Below are positions 10,301 through 16,625 of a stretch of DNA of 64,000 bases, piece after piece. Source of the DNA: an uncultured Opitutia bacterium (lineage in GTDB: Bacteria > Verrucomicrobiota > Verrucomicrobiia > Opitutales > Opitutaceae); assembly GCA_903820035.1 (NCBI GenBank), contig CAIJFT010000066.1, positions 62,001-126,000 of the forward strand, written 5' to 3'. The translations under genes were made by a program, and so were the position numbers. Position 1 is the first letter of the stretch. Each line of letters starts with the position of its first letter. A model generated the notes under the pieces. It was not told where the DNA came from. It did not search any database and was given only the letters and a program-made list of their open reading frames with translations.

Positions 10301-10796
10301 GGTCGGTGTTGTAGCCGTCCATCGGAATGATTGACCGGTAGAAGTTGATGGCTTGCGTCGCCTCGGCCAGGCCGCGCACGCGGGTGCCGACCGGACCGTT
10401 GCCGAGATCAGGCTCGGTGGTCACGCCACCGAGCGACGGCGTGGCGCCCGAGAGGTTCCCGCCGAAGCCGGTCACCTCCATGTTGGCTTGATACACCAGC
10501 ACGTCGCGCAGGTTGAACGACGCGGTATCCTCCAAGAAGCGCGAGGTGATGACCGAGACGGAGGCGCCCAGATCGGTCAGCTTGGACTTCAAACCCGTAC
10601 CCGAAAGCGACTCGCTCGCTTCGTAGCCGACGTCGGCCGCGGTCTGAACCGTGAAGGGCGAAAGCACGAGAATCTCCTCTTCCTTCGACTTCGCCGCCGG
10701 GGTCTGGGCGAAAAGCGCACCGGCGCCGGTATGGAGAAGGGCAACGAGCACCAAGAGCCGGCCGGGCGTCTGGCGTGGGGTAACGACGGATTTCAT
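7329..10796 (-). CDS. TonB-dependent outer-membrane receptor (hexuronate locus)
   Basis: A 1155-residue outer-membrane receptor expected to import a substrate across the outer membrane using TonB energy. A signal peptide occupies residues 1-30. A TonB-box-like stretch (EEEILVLSPFTVQT) comes next, then a plug domain with DLGASVSVITSRFLED and NRGANALLFGVGSPAGIVN, then a long beta-barrel ending in the terminal aromatic residue (FTFTTKFSF). It has neither an STN domain nor a carboxypeptidase-like N-terminal domain. It is the first gene of the minus-strand hexuronate operon and faces the IclR gene across a 206-bp divergent promoter region. The substrate is inferred to be an oligouronide or a glucuronate-decorated oligosaccharide. 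Confidence 0.93.
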   Translation of the reverse strand: MKSVVTPRQTPGRLLVLVALLHTGAGALFAQTPAAKSKEEEILVLSPFTVQTAADVGYEASESLSGTGLKSKLTDLGASVSVITSRFLEDTASFNLRDVLVYQANMEVTGFGGNLSGATPSLGGVTTEPDLGNGPVGTRVRGLAEATQAINFYRSIIPMDGYNTDRVEVNRGANALLFGVGSPAGIVNTSTTSADLRRQFGSLDLSAGSYGSTRAALNANLVLRKGELAIRASAVRSEDKFQQKFTYSDSDRRYVAAGWDIKPLRNRGIFSSTTIRSSFEMGVITSNRPRTLTPSDRISSWFDATLPADIKALGARGKVGYDPTVGPFNTFTAALRNATLGVPENVNRSPTFFFQSPTATAPRDNIPTTAGGQVLLGRPLVSNNVYYPSSGLTGTAVGAYTREMSRVRADYNLADQAFYTSENLTDPTVFDYFNNLLAGPNSEGKANFRNFDASLQQLLFNRKAGFEASFNQQRWAEGYQSLMNQAAPYISIDPNTKMWTGEANPNFGRPFISTAGAASFNRQKVNTMRAKFFYELNLQEKLNNRIGGILGKHVWSLLGQKEVFTTESHSGGSMFYTPDNWTNGNNQARTAAQSKQIVTWVYIGPSLLNATSPSGANLQGLQQNLMNMQNEINGKGVVVARVQAPSVAVAQQAVYNTTTVPLTVLREDREVTHTAGSASINERTLDSQAFAMQSNWLWDRVVTTFGWRKEKSSIASINAPFEPSGEGYRVVDSPAFKLSNPSVVPQAFRKQVFAWSAVAKAPEQILKRVPVVSALNVYYGSSENFSPPTTKTVDAFSKEFGPPRGITKEKGLYVEAFNGRVTARLNFFETTQTGSFNGTVGGIPAAIMSIYGQAVTMVRTGQIPDGGGGLPVGFVAPPQALLDTFKSRIQNGSLFTTDPGVRDTSDAVTKGKEVELMFRPTRGLSLIFNVSEQESVRSNTGAAVRKLLFDTPTATGKPIATEWKNEWAYQIPLNVGAIPAIGSRTDVNILANNFQSLALNRFNTAASADGAAVQELRKWRANLVANYDFQGDRLKGFGVGTGLRWLDKAAIGFPVVSLRSDLTPVPAGAPALLSDVRVSDVRHPFYGPTEMRYDGWVSYQRKIVGGKYGLKLQLNVRNLFTHNELVPVAINPDGKAAVYSIAESRKFTFTTKFSF

Positions 10797-10934
10797 GGGA
10801 TAGGTTGGACTGGGAAAAACGGGGTGTGGTGGCCGGACGCGGGAACCGCAGGGGGCGGAGCAGCGGAGGACCGCGGGCGGTGATCAGGGGTGAAGCACCT
10901 AAAGTCGGACCGGCGGCGCGACCGGTCAAATCCC

Positions 10935-10958
10935 CTAATTGGCATTTTTGTCCATTAG
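10935..10958. promoter_or_regulatory. imperfect palindrome, candidate IclR-family operator
   Basis: Two 10-base arms, CTAATTGGCA (10935-10944) and TGTCCATTAG (10949-10958), are separated by TTTT and pair at 8 of 10 positions. The element lies in the AT-richest part of the divergent gap between the TonB receptor (start 10796) and the IclR gene (start 11003). It could therefore control both operons. A TTGGCA hexamer inside it could serve as a -35 element for the plus-strand operon, though I see no convincing -10 box. Binding by the adjacent regulator is inferred. Confidence 0.5.
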
Positions 10959-11002
10959 AGAATACGGCATTGCGCCGGATGATACGCCGGCGTGAGGTAG
11001 CC

Positions 11003-11803
11003 GTGACACCCCGCCCCGTCCCTTCGATGGCCACCTACACGATTCCGGTCCTGCAGAAATCAATCGCGGTGCTGCGGCTCATCGCCGAGGGCCGCGGCAA
11101 CACGACGATGAAGGCGCTGGAACAGACGCTCGGGGTGCCCCACTCGACGATGTACCGCCTCCTGCAAACCCTCGCGCAGGAGGACTGGGTGCGGCAGGTG
11201 GAGGGCGGGCAATACGAACTCTCCTTCGGCCTACTGCCCCTGCTGCAGCCGCTCGTCCGGCACGAACTGCTGATCGAAACGGTGCGCGATCCGATGTTGG
11301 CGCTGAGCCGGGAAACAGGGCTCACCGCCAAGCTCTCCGTCCGGCAGGGCAACTACGACATCACGATCTTCCGCGCCGAGTCGCCGCGCTCCGCGTCGGT
11401 GCACGTGAAAATGGGCGGCGCGTTTCACCTCGTGATCGGCGCCTCGGGCGCGGTGCTGCTCAGCGCGCTGAAAGCCGACACGCGCCAACGCATCATCGAC
11501 GGGGCGCCGCCGGAATGCTGGAAGTTCCAGACCCGCGTTAACGTCGCGCGCCGGATCCGCCAGGTCGGCCGCACGGGCATCTGCGCCGACGCCGGCAGCT
11601 ACCGTCCGACCATCTTTGCCGTCTCCGCCCCGCTCCACGACCGGAGCGGCACGGTGATTGCCGCCCTCACCGCGATCGGATTCCGCGAAGACTTCGCCGG
11701 AGAACAACTGAAGGCCCACCAGCGCCTCATCGTCAAAACCGCGGCCCGCTGCAGCACGTTGTTGCAAGGCGCCATGCCCGAAGCGGCGGAAGCCGTCCGC
11801 TGA
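11003..11803 (+). CDS. IclR-family transcriptional regulator of hexuronate genes
   Basis: A 266-residue regulator: an N-terminal winged helix-turn-helix (VLQKSIAVLRLIAEGRG...TLGVPHSTMYRLLQTL) and a C-terminal effector-binding domain of the IclR type (about residues 90-258). I chose the GTG at 11003 because a Shine-Dalgarno-like GAGG (10994-10997) lies 5 bases upstream. The ATG at 11027 (MATYTIPV) has no such site but gives a typical IclR N-terminus and is a close alternative. It precedes uxuA by 6 bp and diverges from the TonB-receptor operon, which is the usual arrangement for a local KdgR/UxuR-like sensor of a uronate intermediate. The effector is not known. Confidence 0.9.
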   Translation: MTPRPVPSMATYTIPVLQKSIAVLRLIAEGRGNTTMKALEQTLGVPHSTMYRLLQTLAQEDWVRQVEGGQYELSFGLLPLLQPLVRHELLIETVRDPMLALSRETGLTAKLSVRQGNYDITIFRAESPRSASVHVKMGGAFHLVIGASGAVLLSALKADTRQRIIDGAPPECWKFQTRVNVARRIRQVGRTGICADAGSYRPTIFAVSAPLHDRSGTVIAALTAIGFREDFAGEQLKAHQRLIVKTAARCSTLLQGAMPEAAEAVR

Positions 11804-11809
11804 CCACCC

Positions 11810-12778
11810 ATGATTCTGGCCGACTTTCTCCCGCCCAAACGGGACCGCTCCTGGGACTACGCACGGCAGGTCGGCGTGACCCACGCGATCGCGCGGTGTC
11901 ATCCGCGGGACACCGGCCTGAATCCGCCGTGGGACCGCGACGCGCTCCACACCGTCCAGCAGAACTTCGCCGACGCCGGCCTGACGCTCATCGGTTTGGA
12001 AGGCGACGAATTCGACATGCGTCGGATCAAGCTCGGCCTCGAAGGTCGCGACGAGGATCTCGAACGCTATCGCCGGATGTTGGCGAACATGGGCGAACTC
12101 GGGATCGGACTGCTCTGCTACAATTTCATGGCGACGATCGGCTGGTGCCGCACGCACACGCACGTGCCGACGCGCGGCGGGGCGCTCACCAATCGTTTCC
12201 AGCTCGGTGCCCTCGATCCGGTACCGGTCGCACCGGAAGACCGCGTGAGCGCGGAAAAACTCTGGGCCAACTATGAGTACTTCCTTCGCGCTGTGCTGCC
12301 GACCGCCGAAAAGGCCGGAGTAAAACTGGGCCTGCATCCGGACGATCCCCCGCTCTCACCGCTGCGCGGCGTCGGTCGGATTTTCTCTTCGGCGGACGGT
12401 TTTGCGCGCGCGATGGCCCTGAGTGATTCGCCGTCGCACCGGATTACGTTTTGTCAGGCCAACTTCCGGGCGATGGGCTGCGATCTCCCGGCCACGGCGA
12501 AGCGCTTCGCCGAACGGATGGCGTTTGTCCACTTCCGCGACATCGATGGCACGGCCGAAGATTTCACCGAGACGTTCCATGACGCCGGTCCGACCGACAT
12601 GCCCGCGATGCTGCGCCTGTATGCGGAGCTCGGATTCCGCGGACCGATCCGCGTCGACCACGTGCCCTCGCTCGCCGGCGAGGAAGACCTGCCGCACGGG
12701 TACGCCTACCTCGGCCGCCTTTTCGCCCTCGGTTACATGAAGGGCATCCTCGACACCGCGCACATTCCTTACTCGTAG
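11810..12778 (+). CDS. uxuA: mannonate dehydratase
   Basis: A 322-residue TIM-barrel enzyme of the UxuA family that dehydrates D-mannonate to 2-keto-3-deoxy-D-gluconate (KDG), the step after UxuB. Diagnostic stretches include RCHPRDTGLNPPWD near the start, CYNFMATIGWCRT, GLHPDDPPLSPLRGVGRIF, FCQANF and FVHFRDIDG, which supply conserved His, Cys and Asp side chains of the metal site. The C-terminus (VDHVPSLAGE...GYAYLGRLFALGYMKGIL) is also typical. It follows the IclR gene by 6 bp and is followed 15 bp later by the RraA-like gene. It is on the opposite strand from uxuB and uxaC, but together they form one complete glucuronate-to-KDG route. KDG kinase and KDPG aldolase are not in the window. 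Confidence 0.95.
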   Translation: MILADFLPPKRDRSWDYARQVGVTHAIARCHPRDTGLNPPWDRDALHTVQQNFADAGLTLIGLEGDEFDMRRIKLGLEGRDEDLERYRRMLANMGELGIGLLCYNFMATIGWCRTHTHVPTRGGALTNRFQLGALDPVPVAPEDRVSAEKLWANYEYFLRAVLPTAEKAGVKLGLHPDDPPLSPLRGVGRIFSSADGFARAMALSDSPSHRITFCQANFRAMGCDLPATAKRFAERMAFVHFRDIDGTAEDFTETFHDAGPTDMPAMLRLYAELGFRGPIRVDHVPSLAGEEDLPHGYAYLGRLFALGYMKGILDTAHIPYS

Positions 12779-12793
12779 AACCACTCCTCCGCC

Positions 12794-13549
12794 ATGACTC
12801 CCGCCGACAAACCCGAAGGCCTCCTGCAAAAGGAAGCCAAGATGATGAAACTCGAGAAGCTGATCGCCGCCCGCGAGACGATCTCGACCAAGGAGTTTCC
12901 CATTCCGGTCAAAGAACTGCTCGCCCGCTACGAGCAACTCTACACCGGCGCGATCAGCGACGTGCTGCGTGAGCACGCCCTCCTCGACCAGGGCATCGGC
13001 CAACTCATCCCGCTGCGGCCGGAGCGCACGGTGGCCGGCATCGCCTTCACCGTGAAGAGCGCGCCCAACGTGAAGATCACGGGCGAGATGACCTTCCGCA
13101 CCAAGATGCTCGATGAGATGCAAGCGGACGCCTTCGTCGTTTGGGACACGAGCAACGACGAAAAAGCCACGCTGTGGGGTGGCGTCATGACCGCGACCGC
13201 GGTCGGCAAAGGCCTCAAGGCGGCGCTCATCGACGGTGGCATCCGCGACACGCACCAGATCCTCGAGAAGGATTTCCCGGTCTTCTACAAATACCGCATT
13301 CCAAACGGCAGCCTCGGCCGCTGCCTCATCACGCACTATCAAACGCCCATCATGATCCGTGGCGTCGTGATCAAGCCGGGCGACGTCATACTAGGCGACA
13401 TCGACGGCGTAGTCGTCGTCCCGCGCGACCTCGCCTACGAGGTGCTGCTTCGCGCCGAGGAGATCCGCGCCAACGAAAAGAAAATCTTCGGCTGGGTCGC
13501 CGAGGGACAATCCATCCACCAGATCACGGCGAAGGGCGGGTATTTCTGA
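12794..13549 (+). CDS. RraA-family protein (possible keto-acid aldolase)
   Basis: A 251-residue protein of the RraA / HMG-CHA aldolase superfamily. The pyruvate- and metal-binding signature is visible as LIDGGIRDTHQ with Arg151-Asp152, preceded by ATLWGGVMTATAVGKG. The older label dimethylmenaquinone methyltransferase-like is a misnomer for this fold. The protein has an N-terminal extension of about 30 residues compared with the short E. coli RraA RNase E inhibitor. It is the last gene of the IclR-uxuA operon. Because it sits where KDG is produced, an aldolase or decarboxylase acting on a 2-keto acid is plausible. This is inference, since family members have varied activities. Confidence 0.85.
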   Translation: MTPADKPEGLLQKEAKMMKLEKLIAARETISTKEFPIPVKELLARYEQLYTGAISDVLREHALLDQGIGQLIPLRPERTVAGIAFTVKSAPNVKITGEMTFRTKMLDEMQADAFVVWDTSNDEKATLWGGVMTATAVGKGLKAALIDGGIRDTHQILEKDFPVFYKYRIPNGSLGRCLITHYQTPIMIRGVVIKPGDVILGDIDGVVVVPRDLAYEVLLRAEEIRANEKKIFGWVAEGQSIHQITAKGGYF

Positions 13550-13564
13550 AGTAGCCGGAAAGTA

Positions 13565-13620
13565 GCGCGGGCTTCCAGCCTGCTCAGGTAACCGAGGCCA
13601 GGCAGGCTGGAAGCCCGCGC
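13565..13620. repeat. 19-bp perfect inverted repeat at a convergent junction
   Basis: The arms at 13565-13583 (GCGCGGGCTTCCAGCCTGC) and 13602-13620 are exact reverse complements with an 18-base loop. The element lies between the convergent stops of the RraA-like gene (13549) and the dimethylformamidase-like gene (13632). It could therefore stop transcription from both sides, although there is no T tract. The left arm repeats the element at 982-1006. Confidence 0.75.
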
Positions 13621-13631
13621 CACGCCCTCCC

Positions 13632-15089
13632 TCAGCGCCCGAGCCGCTCGAGGATGTTTTTCGTGATCTGGATCACCGCTTGGTCGCCGCCCTTGAGGCC
13701 GTGCGCCCAGTCGGTGCTACCGCACGTGAACACCGTGCCGCCGCGCGTGTAGACGCCCATCACGGCGTTGCCGGTCCGACCGTTATCCCAGCGGTCGTAC
13801 CACTCGCAGTCATCGGCCGCCCAGCGCGCCGGCGCCGTGCCGAGCACGACAAACGTCTCCGGCGTGCCGTCACGGTGAGTCGGACTCGGCAGGCCGTCTT
13901 TCCACACCAACTCGCACCCGTCGCACTCGTAGCCGACGATCGTGTCCTTGCCGCCGAACGCCTCGCCCTGCTTGAGCCCGGTTCCCGTGTAGAGCCAGTG
14001 GTCGGGCCGGTGCACCGTGAAGGCGCCACTGCCGTCCATGAACTGACCGTGGCTCTTGTGATATCCGCCCCACAGGAAACCGACGCCCGTCAGCGAATTC
14101 TCCGGCCGCCCGATCAGGTGGTGACTCCAGAGCGAGGCCAACGTCGCCTGGCTGCCCCGCGCGGCATAGATCGGATCCTGGTGGAAGTTTTGCTTCCAAC
14201 AGGTCAGCGCCTGGCCGTCGTCTTCGCTGCGCACCTGCCAGCAGCAGGTGTTGCCGCTGAAGAACGCCACGTTGCCGCCGGCGCCGATGAATTTCTCCAA
14301 ATTGTCGCGCATCGGCTTCGACCAGTACTCGTCGTGGCCGACGCTCAACACGAGCCGGTAGGCCGACAGCAGCTCGGGCCGCGTCTCGAGGTCGCCGTTC
14401 ACCGCGTAGTCGAGCGCGATGCCCTGACGCTCCGCCCACTCGACGAAGGGGAGTTCCCAGCGCTCGAACAACGTGGACGGCGGACGCTGGAACGAAACGC
14501 GGTGACCCTGGTTGCCACCCTGACCGTGATAGGCGTAGAGGCTGAAGCCGCCCCAGTTGTTGTACGCGTTGTAGGTGTTGGTCGACAACTGCAGCAGGAT
14601 CTTCGCGTCCTTGCCCGGTTGCGCCGGCCGCACCACGAAGTAACAACTGCCCTCGGCCGTGCGGCGGTTGCGCTGGGTGAACTTGCCGCCGCGGTCCGCC
14701 GCGCGGAGCGTGACCTGATAGTATCCGGTTTTCCACTGCGCGGGAATCTTCGTCGTCAGCGCCGCCGGCCACTGGCAGCCGTGCGACGAGGCGTTCTCCG
14801 GCACCGGGAGCTCCTTGCCGGCAACCGACTTGGACGTCCACACGATCTCGCGCTTCGCCCCGACGCGCGCGATCTCGACCTCGAAGGTCGCCGCGCTGGT
14901 CGAGACGTGCAACGTGAGGTCGTCGCCCGGCGCGTAGCTGATCCGGCCGGCGTAGCCCTCGACGAAAAGCGGGCGCGCCTCAACAGGGACGACCGCCGGG
15001 GCGGTGGCCGCTGCAGCGGAAACGGCGCCGAGGACAACGAGGGCCGCGAGCCACGCGACCAGCCGGAAGGGTAAACGGACGGGGTACAT
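13632..15089 (-). CDS. secreted N,N-dimethylformamidase-beta-like protein
   Basis: A 485-residue exported protein with a signal peptide (residues 1-27, PFRLVAWLAALVVLGAVSAAAA). Its large C-terminal part resembles the beta-subunit domain of N,N-dimethylformamidase. Recognisable stretches are STNTYNAYNNWGGFSLYAY, LSVGHDEYWSKPMRDNLEKF and AFFSGNTCCWQVR. Proteins of this family are often secreted in Verrucomicrobia and are not shown to act on dimethylformamide. The N-terminal 150 residues look like a beta-sandwich. The ATG at 15089 places the signal peptide at the N-terminus; the frame stays open to 15368 but that part overlaps the Gfo/Idh gene. It lies downstream of the Gfo/Idh and lyase-like genes on the same strand, 175 bp apart. 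Function is unknown; an amidase or carbohydrate-related role is possible. Confidence 0.82.
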   Translation of the reverse strand: MYPVRLPFRLVAWLAALVVLGAVSAAAATAPAVVPVEARPLFVEGYAGRISYAPGDDLTLHVSTSAATFEVEIARVGAKREIVWTSKSVAGKELPVPENASSHGCQWPAALTTKIPAQWKTGYYQVTLRAADRGGKFTQRNRRTAEGSCYFVVRPAQPGKDAKILLQLSTNTYNAYNNWGGFSLYAYHGQGGNQGHRVSFQRPPSTLFERWELPFVEWAERQGIALDYAVNGDLETRPELLSAYRLVLSVGHDEYWSKPMRDNLEKFIGAGGNVAFFSGNTCCWQVRSEDDGQALTCWKQNFHQDPIYAARGSQATLASLWSHHLIGRPENSLTGVGFLWGGYHKSHGQFMDGSGAFTVHRPDHWLYTGTGLKQGEAFGGKDTIVGYECDGCELVWKDGLPSPTHRDGTPETFVVLGTAPARWAADDCEWYDRWDNGRTGNAVMGVYTRGGTVFTCGSTDWAHGLKGGDQAVIQITKNILERLGR

Positions 15090-15182
15090 GAGGAACGTTG
15101 TCACGCAAGGGGCGGCCGCTGACAAGCCCCGCGGGAGCACACTCAGGTGCGGAGGCGACCACGACGGGCCGCCCGGCTTGAG

Positions 15183-15253
15183 GTAGGCCCGCCCGGCGGG
15201 CGGGCGCTGCGGGCCGCGTTCGCGACGATCGCCCGGCCAGCGGCCGGGCCTAC
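15183..15253. repeat. GTAGGCCCG-ended intergenic palindromic element, copy A
   Basis: The 71-bp element begins GTAGGCCCG (15183-15191) and ends CGGGCCTAC (15245-15253). It contains two internal palindromes, CCCGCCCGGCGGGCGGG and GCCCGGCCAGCGGCCGGGC. It fills most of the 175-bp gap between two minus-strand genes. Its left end matches the complement of the element at 22034-22113 in about 23 of 25 bases. Confidence 0.75.
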
Positions 15254-15264
15254 ACCCCGCACCC

Positions 15265-16557
15265 TCACCCGACGAACGGATGCCGGTAGGGCGCACGGTA
15301 ATCGCGTTGCAGCAGCTTTGCCGCCTCGGCGTTGCCAACCACCTGCTCGGCCTTCGCATCCCACGCAAGACGTGCCCCGGACTCGTAGGCCATCATCGCC
15401 AGCTTGACGGTCGTGGTCGAAAGGTGCGCCTCGGCCACCGAACAACTCGCCGGCTGCCGGGTGCGCACACTCTCCAGAAACGACGCCATGTGCAGCGGGC
15501 CCAAATCGGCCTTTACCTCGGTGATCTTTCGCTCCGGGCCCCGCGCCGCCGGAATGAACACCCAACGGGTGTCCGTGACGAATACGGTGCCCTTTTCGCC
15601 GTAGAGGAAGATGCCGTTGTTGGTTTCCGGCGCGTACTCCGCGGCGCCCCAGAGGCGATGCCGCCACGTTACCGGACAGCGCTCGAATTCAAAGGTCGCC
15701 TGCAACGTATCGGGTGTGGTGATGCGGCCTGGCAGCTGATAGATGCCGCCCGTGGCGGTCACCGCCCGCGGGGCGCCCAAGCCGAGCATGAAACGCGTGG
15801 CGTCGATCAAGTGGATGCCCCAATCGTAGAGATGGCCCTGCCCGCTGGTCTTTTCCAGGCGCCAGCTCTTGTGGCCGACCTGCGGACTGTACGGGATCTT
15901 CGGACCGGGCCCGCTCCAAAGTTCCCAGTCGAGACTCGCCGGCGGCGGGGTCGGCACGGGGCTGAGCAAGCCCGCGGTGAAATTGATCTGCGCTTCAACC
16001 TGCACGACCCGGCCGAGGTGTCCGTCGTCGATGAACTGCCGCACCTGCTGGTAAGCGGGACTCTGGCGGCGCTGAAACCCGACCTGCACGATGCGCCCGC
16101 TCTTCGCCACCGCGTCGACCATCGCCCGACCCTCGCGGATATCGTAGAACAACGGCTTCTCGCAGTAGACGTCCTTGCCCGCCTGCACCGCCGCGATGAG
16201 TTGCAGCGCGTGCCAGTGCGGCGGGGTGCCGATAATCACCGCTTCGACCTCCGGCATCGCGAGCAAGTCCGCGTAGAGCGTGCAGGTCTTCGGCTTTGAG
16301 CCCTGCAACTGCTCCACTTCAACGGCGCTCTTCGCCAGGTGGTCGCTGTCGATGTCGCACAACGCCACCACGTCGACCCCGCCCGCCTTAAACGCGGCTT
16401 TGACGTCCACCATCCCGTACCAACCGCAGCCGATCAGGCCGAGCTTGAGCGTGCGGCCCGCGGCCGCGCCATCGGCGGCACGCACCCGGGACTGGAAAAG
16501 GGCCACGGCACCGAGGGCGGCGGTGCCGAGAAACTGCCGGCGGTTAAGAGGAGTCAT
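15265..16557 (-). CDS. Tat-exported Gfo/Idh/MocA family oxidoreductase (second)
   Basis: A 430-residue NAD(P)-dependent oxidoreductase-like protein. The N-terminus MTPLNRRQFLGTAALGAVAL is a twin-arginine signal. The Rossmann motif LGLIGCGWYGMVD follows. The conserved family motif is intact as DVYCEKPLFYD with the EKP lysine. The C-terminal alpha/beta dimerisation domain contains a conserved WDLWSGP-like stretch (DWELWSGPGPKIPY) and LYDWGIHLID with the family His. I chose the ATG at 16557 because it starts the Tat signal; the longer frame overlaps the neighbouring lyase gene. It lies 68 bp downstream of the heparinase-like gene, so the two are probably co-transcribed. The substrate is unknown; an exported sugar or uronic-acid dehydrogenase or a redox-coupled glycosidase is plausible. 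Confidence 0.88.
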   Translation of the reverse strand: MTPLNRRQFLGTAALGAVALFQSRVRAADGAAAGRTLKLGLIGCGWYGMVDVKAAFKAGGVDVVALCDIDSDHLAKSAVEVEQLQGSKPKTCTLYADLLAMPEVEAVIIGTPPHWHALQLIAAVQAGKDVYCEKPLFYDIREGRAMVDAVAKSGRIVQVGFQRRQSPAYQQVRQFIDDGHLGRVVQVEAQINFTAGLLSPVPTPPPASLDWELWSGPGPKIPYSPQVGHKSWRLEKTSGQGHLYDWGIHLIDATRFMLGLGAPRAVTATGGIYQLPGRITTPDTLQATFEFERCPVTWRHRLWGAAEYAPETNNGIFLYGEKGTVFVTDTRWVFIPAARGPERKITEVKADLGPLHMASFLESVRTRQPASCSVAEAHLSTTTVKLAMMAYESGARLAWDAKAEQVVGNAEAAKLLQRDYRAPYRHPFVG

Positions 16558-16625
16558 CGGGCGAGTCTCCACAACCCACGGAGGACGAAAAGCGGAAAAC
16601 GCCCGCGGTCCGGCGCAGAACGCCG

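Noticed and set aside
10797-11002. A sigma-70 promoter for the TonB-receptor operon and the IclR operon.
   Set aside because: TTGGCA and TTGACC hexamers occur but no well-spaced -10 box accompanies either, so I did not call a promoter, only the palindrome.
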